Shown piece by piece: positions 1 to 10,598 of a DNA stretch of 64,000 nucleotides. Source of the stretch: Streptomyces spinoverrucosus (GTDB taxonomy: Bacteria; Actinomycetota; Actinomycetes; Streptomycetales; Streptomycetaceae). The DNA is taken from positions 62,001-126,000 of the forward strand of contig NZ_JADPZX010000002.1 in assembly GCF_015712165.1 (NCBI RefSeq). The letters are read 5' to 3'. The notes below the pieces were generated by a model, which saw nothing but the letters and a program-made list of their open reading frames with translations, made no database searches and was not told where the DNA came from. How positions within the stretch are numbered: position 1 is the first letter of the stretch; every line of letters starts with the position of its first letter. The translations under genes were made by a program, and so were the position numbers.

Positions 1-1375
1 GGAGTGGATCGGGGCTGCTGACGGGCCAGTCGCTGCCGGCGGCCAGCGTCGTGCCCGCGCGCAGCAGGTCGCCGAACGGGTACTGCCAGGTGCCGCGTTC
101 CGCGCCGAGGAAGGGCAGGGTGAGTTCGTCCATCTGCGGTTCGTGGGCGGCCCACAGCATCTGCAGGTTGGCGGTCGCGCCCAGCGCACGGAAGCGGGGG
201 ATGTCGTCCGGGTGCACGACCTGGAGATGCGCCAGGTGGTGCCGGGTGTCGCGCCACCCGTTGGCTTCCCGCGCGGCCCCCACGGCGTCCAGCGCCTCGC
301 GCACCGCCCGGTCGCCGAGGGCGTGGAAGTGCACCTGGAAGCCCAGCGCGTCGAGTTCGGTGACGTACTTCCGCAGCTCTCCCGGCTCGACGAAGCTGAT
401 GCCGCTGTTGTCCGAGGCGCAGCCGCAGCCGGTGAGGTACGGGTCCAGCAGGGCGGCGGTGTGGTTCTCCGCGATGCCGTCCTGCATGATCTTCACGGTG
501 GTGGCGCGGAACCGGTCCCGGCTCAACTCCTCCCGTCGGACCACGAGTTCGGGGATCTGTTCGGCGCCGCGCTCGCGGTCCCACCACAGGGCGCCGACGA
601 CACGGGCGGTGAGCAGGTCCCGGTCGAGGGCCGCGTGGTAGGCGGGCGCCGGGTCCGTCATGTTGGCGTACGCGCCGACGATGGCGTCCTGCCAGGCGGT
701 GACGCCGTGCGAGTGCAGCACGGCCTGGGCGCGCAGCAGCGCGGCGAGCTGTTCCTCGGGCGTGGGGTCCGGCACCAGCCGGCCCACGAGGTGGACGGCG
801 CCCTCCTGGAGCATGCCGGTGGGGTTTCCGTCGGCGTCGCGCTCGATCCGGCCGTCGGTGGGGTCGGGGGTGCGGGCGTCGATGCCGGCGCGCTCCAGGG
901 CGCGGCTGTTGACCCAGGCGCCGTGGTGGTCGCGGTTGGGCAGGAAGACCGGCCGGTCCGGGACGATCGCGTCGAGGGCGGCGGCCGTGGGCGTGCCGCC
1001 GGGGAACGCCTCCAGGGACCAGCCGCCGCCGGTGATCCACTCGACGTCCGGGTGCTGGTCGGCGTACGCCTTGATCCGGCGCGGATACTCGGCGGGGTCG
1101 ACGGTGTCGGCGAGATGGCACTGGCCGAGTTCGATGCCCGCGCCCAGCGGGTGCACGTGGGCGTCCTGGAAGCCGGGCAGCAGCAGCTTTCCGGCGAGGT
1201 CGACGACCTCGGTGTGCGGTCCGGTCAGCTGGTGCACCTCGTCGTGGCCGACGGCGACGATCCGCCCGCCGCGCACGGCCACGGCGGTGGCGCGGCTGCG
1301 GGCGGGATCGACGGTGTGGACGGGGCCGCCGGTCAGGACGAGGTCGGCGGGTCCCGTGGCCTGGGGGTGTGACAT
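1..1375 (-). CDS. YtcJ-type amidohydrolase, 3' end cut by window edge
   Basis: Metal-dependent hydrolase of the amidohydrolase superfamily, YtcJ-like branch; the substrate cannot be told. The reading frame opens with MSHPQATGPADLVLTGG and contains the metal-binding motif QDAHVHP near residue 70. Later it has the conserved WITGGGWSLE, the HFHALGDRA metal-ligand segment and the AAGSDWPVS segment near the edge. About 458 codons are visible; family members are usually 530-560 aa, so the missing part is the C-terminal end. A GGAG sequence sits 9 nt before the ATG at 1375. It lies 26 bp downstream of the APC permease on the same strand and is probably co-transcribed with it, so the permease may import its substrate or a related compound. 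Confidence 0.85.
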   Translation of the reverse strand, partial: MSHPQATGPADLVLTGGPVHTVDPARSRATAVAVRGGRIVAVGHDEVHQLTGPHTEVVDLAGKLLLPGFQDAHVHPLGAGIELGQCHLADTVDPAEYPRRIKAYADQHPDVEWITGGGWSLEAFPGGTPTAAALDAIVPDRPVFLPNRDHHGAWVNSRALERAGIDARTPDPTDGRIERDADGNPTGMLQEGAVHLVGRLVPDPTPEEQLAALLRAQAVLHSHGVTAWQDAIVGAYANMTDPAPAYHAALDRDLLTARVVGALWWDRERGAEQIPELVVRREELSRDRFRATTVKIMQDGIAENHTAALLDPYLTGCGCASDNSGISFVEPGELRKYVTELDALGFQVHFHALGDRAVREALDAVGAAREANGWRDTRHHLAHLQVVHPDDIPRFRALGATANLQMLWAAHEPQMDELTLPFLGAERGTWQYPFGDLLRAGTTLAAGSDWPVSSPDPL

Positions 1376-1401
1376 GGGGGTGAACTCCGTGAGGGCAGAG
1401 G

Positions 1402-2913
1402 TCAGACCGCGGTGCGGTCCATCGGCAGGGTCAGGGCTTCGGCGTCGGTGCCGTGCCCGGTGGTGAAGTACGGGGAGCGGCGGACGTACTTGGCGACGGC
1501 CGCCATGCCGAGGCCGGCCAGGACGACCGCGGCGGGCAGCGAGAACATGAACCAGCCGTTGTCCGGGCTGAGTTCGAAGTGGTCGCTCATGGTGAGGTAC
1601 GAGTATCCGAGGTAGCCGCCGAGGCCCAGCAGCACCAGGCTGGACGCGGCGGGCACACCCACGGCGAGCAGCGCCTCGCGCGGGCCCGCGCGCAGGGCGG
1701 AGCGGAAGCGGACGACGCAGGCGAGCGCGGTGAGGCCGTAGTAGAGGGCGACGATCAGGCCGATGGCGTTGACGGCGGCCAGCAGCATGTCGCTCAGCTT
1801 GGGGATCGCGACGGCGAGCAGGGCGATCACGGTGGCGATGGCCAGGACGACGACCGTTCCGGCGGCGGGGGTGCCGTAGCGGGGGTGGATCCGGGTCCAC
1901 ACCGGGCCCATCGTGCGGTCCCGGCCCATGGCGAGCAGGCCGCGCGCGGTGGGGATGAGGGTGGCCTGGACGGAGGCGACCGCGGAGAACATCAGGGCGA
2001 TCAGGGGCAGGGTGGCCCACGGCTCGGCGGCCAGTTTCCCGCCGAGGTACGGAAGCGCCTGAGGGCCGTTCTGGATCAGCTCGGTCAGGCTCATCTCGCG
2101 TTGGAAGGCGACCGAGGCGAAGAGGAACAGGCCGAGCATGGCGAACAGGGCGATGAACCCGCCGCGGGCGGAGTCGCCCGGGCTCCGGGTCTCCTCGGTG
2201 ACACTGAAGGCCGCGTCCCAGCCCCAGAAGAAGAACACCGCGAGGACCATCCCCTGGGCGAAGGCGGTGCCGTCGGAGATCGCGAAGGGGTTGAACCAGG
2301 ACAGGGAGAAGGACTGCTCGCCGGTGACCATGGCCCAGCCGCAGAAGACCAGCAGCACCGCGTACTCGAAGACCAGCAGGGCGAACTGGAAACGGGTGGC
2401 GGCCCGCATCCCGGTGACGGTCAGGAAGGCGAGCGCAAGGAGGACGATCAGCCCGACCGCCGTACTGGCCCCGGTGGACGTCGGATCGAGCGTGACGCCG
2501 GCGAGGCTGTGCAGGCCGGATCTGTTGGCGAGGATCAGCACGACCGAGCCCATGACCGCGCTGGTGTAGGCGCAGAAGATGATCGAGCCGACCAGGGTGA
2601 CCCACCCGGTCAGGAAGCCGGGCCAGGGGCCGAGGGACTTGCCGACCCAGACGTAGCCGTTGCCGCAGTTGGGCTCGGAGCGGTTGAGGCGGGCGTAGGC
2701 GGTGGCGATGCCGAGCACCGGCAGGAACGCCAGCAGCAGGAGCGCCGGGGCCTGGAGGCCCACGACGGAGGCGATCGTGCCCATGCCGATGGCGATGCTG
2801 GTGGTGGCGGCGGTGCTGGACGCGGCGATGGCGACACCGTCCACGACGCCGAGGGAACGGCGCAGGACCGGGCCTTGCCCGTCGGAGGCAGGCGGAAGCG
2901 GTACGGACGACAT
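1402..2913 (-). CDS. APC-family amino acid/polyamine permease
   Basis: Integral membrane transporter of the amino acid-polyamine-organocation superfamily, 503 aa. The sequence shows a dozen or so hydrophobic segments and an APC-like first helix (VDGVAIAASSTAATTSIAIG) near residue 25. Substrate is unknown. The ATG at 2913 (MSSVPLPPAS) is preferred over an in-frame ATG 90 bp upstream because GAGGAG lies 5 nt before it. It is the first gene of a probable two-gene operon with the amidohydrolase downstream, and it is divergent from a TetR regulator that probably controls it through the shared 158-bp intergenic region. Confidence 0.88.
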   Translation of the reverse strand: MSSVPLPPASDGQGPVLRRSLGVVDGVAIAASSTAATTSIAIGMGTIASVVGLQAPALLLLAFLPVLGIATAYARLNRSEPNCGNGYVWVGKSLGPWPGFLTGWVTLVGSIIFCAYTSAVMGSVVLILANRSGLHSLAGVTLDPTSTGASTAVGLIVLLALAFLTVTGMRAATRFQFALLVFEYAVLLVFCGWAMVTGEQSFSLSWFNPFAISDGTAFAQGMVLAVFFFWGWDAAFSVTEETRSPGDSARGGFIALFAMLGLFLFASVAFQREMSLTELIQNGPQALPYLGGKLAAEPWATLPLIALMFSAVASVQATLIPTARGLLAMGRDRTMGPVWTRIHPRYGTPAAGTVVVLAIATVIALLAVAIPKLSDMLLAAVNAIGLIVALYYGLTALACVVRFRSALRAGPREALLAVGVPAASSLVLLGLGGYLGYSYLTMSDHFELSPDNGWFMFSLPAAVVLAGLGMAAVAKYVRRSPYFTTGHGTDAEALTLPMDRTAV

Positions 2914-2986
2914 GGAGGCTCCTCGGGTGAGGGGACGGGAGCAGAGCCGCGCGGGACTGTGATGGAACCGCCGGGGTCCAGGTTCA

Positions 2987-3001
2987 GTCAATCCTGTTGA
3001 C
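2987..3001. promoter_or_regulatory. Candidate TetR operator / promoter in divergent region
   Basis: GTCAA-TCCTG-TTGAC is an inverted repeat with perfect 5-bp arms. It lies between the divergent APC permease (start 2913) and tetR (start 3072). Its right arm also forms a TTGACA hexamer (2997-3002) that could serve as a -35 box for tetR, although no clear -10 follows. A repressor bound here could block both directions. The assignment rests on position and symmetry only. Confidence 0.35.
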
Positions 3002-3071
3002 ATAAGGCTGTCCGCAGCCGTTCACTGCGGTACGCCGTACGCGGCCGACGCCGAACGAGAGGAAGCCCGGT

Positions 3072-3839
3072 ATGCCGACCCGTGTCCCCCACGAGCGCAA
3101 ACGCCGACGGCCCACCCGTTCCGGGGTCCTGCTGTCGGAGGACCTGATCGTGGACACCGCTCTGCGGCTGATCGGCGAGCACGGCCCGGAGGCGCTCAGC
3201 GTGCGTCGGCTCGGCGCGGCCCTGGGGTGCGATCCGACCGCCCTGTACCGCTACTTCGACGGCACCGACGACCTGGTGCTCGCCATCGCCGACCGGATCA
3301 TCGGTGACGCGATGGCGGGGTTCGTTCCCGGGGACGACTGGGTGGCCTCGCTTCGGGAGATGGCGCTGCGGGTGCGCGCCGGATACCTGGCCCACCCCCG
3401 GGCGGCCGCCATGGCCTCGTCCCGGGTGACCCGGCGCGAGAACGAGATCCGGGCCGTGGAGACGGGCATCGCGCTGCTGCTGTCCGCGGGCTTCGAACCC
3501 GCCCGGGCGACGCGGTTCTATCTGGCGTTCATCGACACCGTCCTCAGTCACGCCGCCACGGAAGCGGCGTTCCATGCGCTCCCACGGCACCAGCGTGAGG
3601 CCGACCAGCGTGCGTGGGCCGATGTCTACCAGGGCCTGGATCCCGCGTCGTACCCGGCACTGACCGCAGTCCACCACGAACTGCCGGGTATGGCGGACAG
3701 CTCTTTCGAGGAGGCCGTGGAACTGCTGCTGGAAGCGCTGGCAGCCCGTGCTCCGGCCGGCGGCCGGCGAGGGCAACGCGGCCGTGCCTACCCGACGGCC
3801 CACCAAGGCCATCGGGCGACAAAAAGTACGGAAAGCTAA
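3072..3839 (+). CDS. TetR-family transcriptional regulator
   Basis: DNA-binding repressor, 255 aa. The N-terminal HTH spans about residues 23-70, with ALSVRRLGAALGCDPTALY and the usual YRYFDGTDDLV continuation. The rest is an all-helical ligand/dimer domain of TetR_C type. The start ATG has GAGAGGAAG upstream. The last 25 residues are basic and low in complexity, and may be a late extension. It is divergent from the APC permease/amidohydrolase operon, which is its likely target; the ligand is unknown. Confidence 0.88.
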   Translation: MPTRVPHERKRRRPTRSGVLLSEDLIVDTALRLIGEHGPEALSVRRLGAALGCDPTALYRYFDGTDDLVLAIADRIIGDAMAGFVPGDDWVASLREMALRVRAGYLAHPRAAAMASSRVTRRENEIRAVETGIALLLSAGFEPARATRFYLAFIDTVLSHAATEAAFHALPRHQREADQRAWADVYQGLDPASYPALTAVHHELPGMADSSFEEAVELLLEALAARAPAGGRRGQRGRAYPTAHQGHRATKSTES

Positions 3840-3885
3840 AATTCCAGATAGGGCAGAGCGGTCCGCAAACCCTGCCCGAACCCGC

Positions 3886-3956
3886 GCTCGATCGAGATCG
3901 AGCGGGACTCCATGATCGCGGCCGAGGTCACCCGGGCGCACGAGCCCGCGATCATG
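3886..3956. repeat. Two adjacent inverted repeats downstream of tetR
   Basis: GCTCGATC-GA-GATCGAGC (3886-3903) is a tight hairpin with 8-bp arms. It is followed by CATGATCGCG (3911-3920) and its exact reverse complement CGCGATCATG (3947-3956) separated by 26 nt. They lie between the tetR stop and the next gene at 3980. A terminator or leader structure is possible, but there is no T-run. Confidence 0.45.
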
Positions 3957-3979
3957 CCGAAGTGACGAAAGCGGACGAC

Positions 3980-4600
3980 ATGGCCACCCCCGACGCCGAC
4001 TTCCTTCCGACCCATGTCGCACCCAAGGACGGACTGGCCGCCTGGGAGACCCCCGACGCATCCCGGCCGACCGTGCCGCTCGACCCACTCCTGCCCGTCC
4101 AGCTGATCGAACGGCTCGGCGACTGGGGACGCATCATGTGCCACAACGGCTGGTCGGCCTGGGTCGACGGCCGCCTGCTGGTCCCCGTGCCGCAGACCCC
4201 ACCCACGGCCGGAGCACCGCCCGCGCGCACGGCGGACCCGCGCCCGTTGCTGGCCCACCTGAGGGAGTCGCTCGACCGCTACTGGCTGGCCGTGGAGGAC
4301 ATGGCGGCAGGCAAGGCGGACGGCGATGCCTTCCGGCAGCGGACACGCGGACTGCGGGCCGGTTTGGTCATCGACGGGGAGGCGGCGTGGCTGTACGACG
4401 TCGAGCAGGAACGCTGGATGTACTGCGACGGCACCCGGATCGGCACCTACGCGGTCTCGTCCGCCCCGTCCTCCGACGAGGCCCCGGCGACGCCACCGAA
4501 ACCAGCCGGCGACAAGCCTCCGACCCCGACGCCGACTCAGCCCGACGGCGGCGCCCCGGCGCCGACGAAGGTCGTGAACTGGCCGGACGAATCCCGCTGA
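3980..4600 (+). CDS. Hypothetical protein with SH3-like motif
   Basis: Conserved-looking Streptomyces protein of 206 aa, function not recognised. Residues about 33-66 (PVQLIERLGDWGRIMCHNGW then SAWVDGRLL) have the pattern of a bacterial SH3-like fold. A second short block, WLYDVEQERWMYCDGTRIG, follows a helical linker. The C-terminal 50 residues are Pro/Thr-rich and probably disordered. No signal peptide or membrane segment is visible. The ATG at 3980 is chosen because homologous-looking sequence starts there; an in-frame GTG at 3962 is an alternative and neither has a strong ribosome site. It precedes the DUF6777 membrane protein gene in the same orientation. Confidence 0.6.
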   Translation: MATPDADFLPTHVAPKDGLAAWETPDASRPTVPLDPLLPVQLIERLGDWGRIMCHNGWSAWVDGRLLVPVPQTPPTAGAPPARTADPRPLLAHLRESLDRYWLAVEDMAAGKADGDAFRQRTRGLRAGLVIDGEAAWLYDVEQERWMYCDGTRIGTYAVSSAPSSDEAPATPPKPAGDKPPTPTPTQPDGGAPAPTKVVNWPDESR

Positions 4601-4750
4601 CCCGACCCGCGGGCACCTCAGGGCTACGAAATGTGCGGAGCCATGCCCGTGACGGACAATGGACCAATGGGGTGAACTTCGCCTAAAGAGACATAAGCTG
4701 TAACAGGGCTTCCAGTTATGCGATCCCAACGCCCGGCGGGAGGGGAAGCC

Positions 4751-6631
4751 GTGAGTTCCGAACCGCAGTCAGAACACCCCACCGGGCCTCCGTCCGGTCC
4801 CCTCGCCGGTCGTCCGTCCGGCGAATCGGCAGTACCTCCTCCACCGCCGCCACCGCCGCCGCCCAGCGGCAGCGGGCCGCATGGACCGGCTGGGCCAGGA
4901 GGGCCCGAGGGACCGGGCAGCCCGAAGCGGCGACCTGGCGGAGGCGGGCAGGGCCCCTGGGGGCGGCGATCCATGGCACGGATCACCGGAATCATCGCCC
5001 TGGTCGTCGGTGTGGTCCTCGCTCTCGTCTTCATCCGCCCGGGCGGCGGACCGGCCCAGGCCAGCGAGGTCATCCTGCAGCCGACGAGCGAAACCGGGCC
5101 GCATCCCTACACCCCGTCGACCGCGAACACGACCTCGTCGTTGCCGTCCGCCGCACCCAGCACACCTCCCGGCGGGAACAACTCCCTGCGCAGCGTGACG
5201 GGATCGGAACCCGGCCTCTACGGCGGGAGCCGCAACACCGCCAGCTGCGACGTGGAGAAGCAGATCCGTTATCTGAACTCCGACAGGGCGAAGAAGAAGG
5301 CCTTCGGCTCGGTTCTGGGTGTTGAGGAGTCCGCGGTTCCTGGCTATCTGCGGTCGCTGACACCCGTGCTGCTGCGTGCCGACACCCGCGTCACCAACCA
5401 CGGCTATCGCGACGGCGCCTCCACCAGCTACCAGGCGGTGCTCCAGTCCGGCACGGCCGTCCTCGTCGATGGCCACGGACAGCCGAAGGTGCGCTGCGCC
5501 TGTGGCAACCCGCTCGCCGGTGCGGTCGCCCCGTCTGGTGCGCCCGAGCAGAAGGGGAGCGCCTGGTCCGGATACCGGCCGCAGAACGTCGTGGTGATCA
5601 ACCGCTCGGAGACCAAGATCAAGGAATTCGTCATCTACGACCAGAAGGAGCAGGACTGGGTGAGCCGCCCCTCGGGTGACCACGGCGACCACGACAAGAA
5701 GACGACTCCGCCGGAAAAGCACTGGCCACTGCCGCCGGCAAACGAGCCACCGCACGACAAGCCCGAGGGCACCAAGCCGGACGAGAAGAAGCCGGACAGC
5801 GACAAGCCGGACTACAAGCCTGACAGCGACAAGCCCGCTGAGAAGCCGGACAGCAACAAGCCCGACAGCAACAAGCCCGCCGACAAGCCCGACAGCAACA
5901 AGCCCGCCGACAAGCCGGACAGCAACAAGCCCGACAGCGACAAGCCCGCTGAGAAGCCGGACAGCAACAAGCCCGACAGCGACAAGCCCGCCGACAAGCC
6001 CGACAGCGACAAGCCCGCCGACAAGCCCGACAGCGACAAGCCCGCTGAGAAGCCGGACAGCAACAAGCCCGACAGCGACAAGCCCGCTGAGAAGCCGGAC
6101 AGCAACAAGCCGGAAAACAAGACCGACGAGGAGCCCGACAGCAACAAGCCCGCCGACAAGCCCGGCGTCAACGAGCCGGACAGCAACGAGCCCAACACCA
6201 ACCCCAACGACAACCCGCCCAACAACATCACCCCCGACAACGAGTCGGACAGCAACGAGCCGAACACCAACCCCAACCCCAACAACGACACGCCTAACAA
6301 CACCACCCCCGAAAACGAGTCGGACAGCAACGAGCCCAACACCAACCCCAACCCCAACCCCAACCCCAACAACGACACGCCTAGCAACACCACACCCGAC
6401 AACGAGCCCAACAACACCAACCCTGACAACAACACCAACAACAACCCGCCCAACAACACCAACCCCAACCCCAACGACGAACCCAATAACACCAACCCAA
6501 ACGACGGGCCAGACTCCAACCCCCAACCCAACGACACCAACTCCGAACCCCAGAACAACAACAACGACGGCGGTGGTGATGGTGGTAATGGCGGTGGTGG
6601 TAATGGCGGTGGTGGTGGTGGTGATCACTGA
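4751..6631 (+). CDS. DUF6777-type membrane-anchored protein with long repeat tail
   Basis: Predicted surface protein of 626 aa. The N-terminal about 75 residues are Pro/Gly-rich with a proline run. One transmembrane segment (MARITGIIALVVGVVLALVF) follows. The extracellular domain, roughly residues 95-290, resembles DUF6777: EVILQPTSETGPHPYT, GLYGGSRNTASCDVEKQI, then CACGNPL. The last 280 or so residues are low complexity: Lys-Pro-Asp-Ser/Asn repeats, then Asn/Pro-rich repeats, then poly-Gly ending in DH. The GTG at 4751 follows GGGAGGGGAAGCC, better than the in-frame ATG at 4718. The tail may span or bind the cell wall; that is inference. Function unknown. Confidence 0.8.
   Translation: MSSEPQSEHPTGPPSGPLAGRPSGESAVPPPPPPPPPPSGSGPHGPAGPGGPEGPGSPKRRPGGGGQGPWGRRSMARITGIIALVVGVVLALVFIRPGGGPAQASEVILQPTSETGPHPYTPSTANTTSSLPSAAPSTPPGGNNSLRSVTGSEPGLYGGSRNTASCDVEKQIRYLNSDRAKKKAFGSVLGVEESAVPGYLRSLTPVLLRADTRVTNHGYRDGASTSYQAVLQSGTAVLVDGHGQPKVRCACGNPLAGAVAPSGAPEQKGSAWSGYRPQNVVVINRSETKIKEFVIYDQKEQDWVSRPSGDHGDHDKKTTPPEKHWPLPPANEPPHDKPEGTKPDEKKPDSDKPDYKPDSDKPAEKPDSNKPDSNKPADKPDSNKPADKPDSNKPDSDKPAEKPDSNKPDSDKPADKPDSDKPADKPDSDKPAEKPDSNKPDSDKPAEKPDSNKPENKTDEEPDSNKPADKPGVNEPDSNEPNTNPNDNPPNNITPDNESDSNEPNTNPNPNNDTPNNTTPENESDSNEPNTNPNPNPNPNNDTPSNTTPDNEPNNTNPDNNTNNNPPNNTNPNPNDEPNNTNPNDGPDSNPQPNDTNSEPQNNNNDGGGDGGNGGGGNGGGGGGDH
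5776..6165 (+). repeat. In-frame KPDSxKPAxKP tandem repeat
   Basis: The coding sequence repeats short units such as AAGCCGGACAGCAACAAG and AAGCCCGACAGCGACAAG, giving peptide units KPDSNKP, KPDSDKP and KPAEKP. Copies are near-identical at DNA level, so the tract can expand or contract. It is followed to about 6550 by less regular AACCCCAACAAC-type units. Assemblies built from short reads may misjudge its length. Confidence 0.9.
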
Positions 6632-6670
6632 ACTTGTAGGCCTGGAGTCGTAAAGGCCTGACGTTGGTGA

Positions 6671-7840
<1,170 letters not shown>

Positions 7841-7992
7841 CCGCCGCCGCCACGGACAGCGCCCTGTCTCGCCCTTGTCCTCGCACTGCGTTGGTGCTCC
7901 TGGCCCCGCTAAATCATGCTTGTCAGTGGAGTCCTTTGGCGTGCGGGTTCCCCGTGGGGACAGCGGAAACAGCGAGGGCGAGATGAGCGGCG

Positions 7993-10424
7993 ATGGAACC
8001 ATTTCCCATCTCTCCTGGTGAGCGGCCGGAGGAGACGGACCCCTCCCGCGATTCGGCGGACACCGCCTCGGCCACCATCAACGAGCAGGGCATCGTGATC
8101 GGATGGAGTGAGGGTGCCCGTCGGCTGCTCGGCTATGTGACCTCCGAAGTCATCGGGCTGCCCGCCGCCCGTCTGCTCGCCGATGCCGTCAGCGATCCGG
8201 CGCGGCGGGCCCCGCCCCGCAGGAGCGGTGGAGCGGCACCGTGGCGCTGCGGCACCGGGACGGCCACCGGCTGGACGTCGCCCTTCTCGCGCACGGCTGG
8301 ACGTCCACCGGCGGGGCCGGCAAGTGGCTCGTGGTGGCCCCCGTGCCAGGCAGGCCCGGCACGCCCTGGAGCGAGGCCATGCGGGAATGGGCGTTCACTC
8401 AGTCCCCCTGCCTCCTGGCGGTCTTCGACACGGACCTGCGACTGATGCGGGCGAATGCCGGCATGGAGCGCGCGCTGTCCCTGTCGGAGGACGCGATGCG
8501 CGGGCTGCGTCTGCCGGACATCGCCCCGGGTCCCGTGAGCGACGAGACCGAACGGCGGATGCGCCTGGTACTGGAGACCGGTGAGCCGCGGCATGTGGGG
8601 GCCTTCATCCGCCCCACCGGTACGAGCGCGGAACATGACTGGGCGACCTCGCTGGACCCGTTGCGGGACCCGGACGGCCAGGTGCGAGCCGTGTGCCTGA
8701 CCGCGCACGACCGGGCCGGACTGGAGACCACGCGGTCGCAGGCGTCCCTGTGGTATGACGCCGACTCCCGCATCGGCACCACCCCAGACAGCGCCCGCAC
8801 CGCGCAGGAACTGTCCGACGTCACCGTTCCCCGGCTCGCCGACTTCGTCGCCGTCGACCTGCTCGACCCTCCCCCGCGCGGCGACGAGCCGCCTCCCGGC
8901 CCGGTGGCGGGCCCGGTCACCATGTGCCGCACGGCTGTGCGCTCGGTCCTCGAAGGAAGCCCGGAGTCCCCGGTCGGGGTCGGCGGAATGATCGTCTACC
9001 CGCCGCTGTCACCTCCCGCCGAGTGTCTGACCGCGGGTCGCGGCGCCGTGTACGGGACCAACGACTCGGCCATCGCCCGATGGGTGGCCCAGGACCCCGG
9101 GGCCGCCCGGATCCGCGAGTACGGGACCCACTCGCTGATGGCGGTGCCGCTGCGGGCCGGCGGTGTCACCCTGGGCATGGCGATCTTCGGCCGTCACCAG
9201 CGCCGGGAGCCCTTCGAGTCGGAGGACCTGAGGCTGGCCGAGCGGCTCACGACCAGGGCGGCCGTGAGTATGCAGGACGCGCGCCGGCACGCCAGGGAAC
9301 GCACCAACACCATGACTCTGCAGCGCAGCCTGCTGCCGCAGACGCTCCCCGATCAGTCGGCACTGGAGATCGCCTCCCGCTACCTGCCGGCCAGTACCGC
9401 GTCCGGCGTGGGCGGCGACTGGTTCGACGTGATCCCGCTGTCCGGCGCACGGGTGGCCCTGGTCGTGGGCGACGTCGTCGGCCACGGCATGCGTGCCGCC
9501 GCCACCATGGGCCGACTGCGCACCGCGGTACGCACCCTGGCCGACGTCGACCTGCCGCCCGACGAACTGCTCACCCACCTCGACGACCTCATCATCCATC
9601 TGTCCGCCGACGAGTCCGGGACGGAAGGCGCCGGAGAGGCCGCCGGGGGCATCGGCACCACCTGCCTGTACGTGGTCTACGACCCGGTCTCCCGCCACTG
9701 CACCCTGGCCCGGGCCGGCCACCCCCCGCCCGCCGTGGTCTCCCCCGACGGCGCCGTGTATCTCCTCGATGTCCCGGTCGGCCCGCCGCTGGGGCTGGGA
9801 GGCCTGCCCTTCGAGACGGTGGAGACCGAGCTTCCCGAGGGCAGCATCCTGGCCCTCTACACCGATGGTCTGCTGCAGACCCGCGAGCACGACATCGACG
9901 ACGCCCTGGACGGCATGTTCGCGGCCCTCTCCCGTCCCGCCTCCACGCTGGAGACGGTGTGCGACCGGGTACTGACGGGACTGTTGACCCACCGTCCCGA
10001 GGACGACATCGCCCTGCTCATCGCCCGCACCCGCGCCCTCCACGCCGACCGGGTCCTCGTCTGGGACCTGCCACCCGACCCCTCCGTCGTCGCCCAGGCC
10101 CGTCAGCGTGCCGCCGACCAGTTGGCGGCCTGGGGGCTCGAGGAGGCCACCTTCGTCACCGAACTCATGGTCAGCGAACTGGTCACCAATGCCATCCGCT
10201 ACGGCCGACCGCCCATCCAGCTCCGGCTGATTCACGAGAACAGCACCCTGATCTGCGAAGTCTCCGACTCCAGCAGTACCGCCCCGCACATGCGGCGTGC
10301 GCGCACCTTCGACGAGGGAGGGCGCGGCCTGCTGCTGGTCGCCCAGCTCTCCCAGCGCTGGGGCACCCGGCACGCGCCGATCGGCAAGACCATCTGGGCC
10401 GAGCAGTCCCTCGCCGGGTACTGA
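7993..10424 (+). pseudogene. PAS-GAF-SpoIIE-HATPase phosphatase, frameshifted
   Basis: Multidomain signalling protein of a type common in Streptomyces. The first frame encodes a PAS domain (TINEQGIVIGWSEGARRLLG). After a one-base frame change between about 8205 and 8222 the second frame continues it (QERWSGTVALRHRDGHRLDV). Then come a second PAS, a GAF domain, a SpoIIE/PP2C phosphatase (GVGGDWFDVIPLSG, VGDVVGHGM, LYTDGLLQTR) and a C-terminal HATPase_c domain (VSELVTNAIRYG, GGRGLLLV) like anti-sigma kinases. The span is 2432 nt, consistent with one deleted base. An in-frame GTG at 8241 could still yield 727 aa lacking the first PAS. The lesion may be a sequencing error. Confidence 0.8.
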
Positions 10425-10446
10425 GGACACGGGCAGCTTGACGCGC

Positions 10447-10466
10447 CCTGTGACACGCCTGTGACA
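10447..10466. promoter_or_regulatory. Direct repeat CCTGTGACA, 11-bp period
   Basis: CCTGTGACA occurs twice (10447-10455 and 10458-10466) separated by CG, so the copies sit one helical turn apart. They lie 130 bp before the small LuxR-type HTH gene. This spacing is typical of response-regulator sites that bind two monomers head to tail. The binding protein is unknown. Confidence 0.35.
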
Positions 10467-10598
10467 GTCCCCGGACACCGTCATGAAGTCGCGCAGGCAG
10501 GCTTTTGAGTCACGGGACAAAAGCGACATTCCGGCACATGTTCCCCGCTTCCGAGGCTGTGAGCGGAGACGCCCGGGCCGGTCCACCGGAGAGAACCC

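Noticed and set aside
3912..3965. Small plus-strand ORF of 17 codons (MIAAEVTRAHEPAIMPK)
   Set aside because: No ribosome site, it lies within inverted repeats, and no family is recognised; too short to support.
5776..6165. Regular repeat considered as a CRISPR array
   Set aside because: Units are contiguous, in frame, multiples of 3 nt, with no unique spacers and no cas genes.
4769..6628. Minus-strand frame with Val/Gly/Leu repeats
   Set aside because: It is the antisense reading of the KPDS/NP repeat gene; the repeats explain its regularity.
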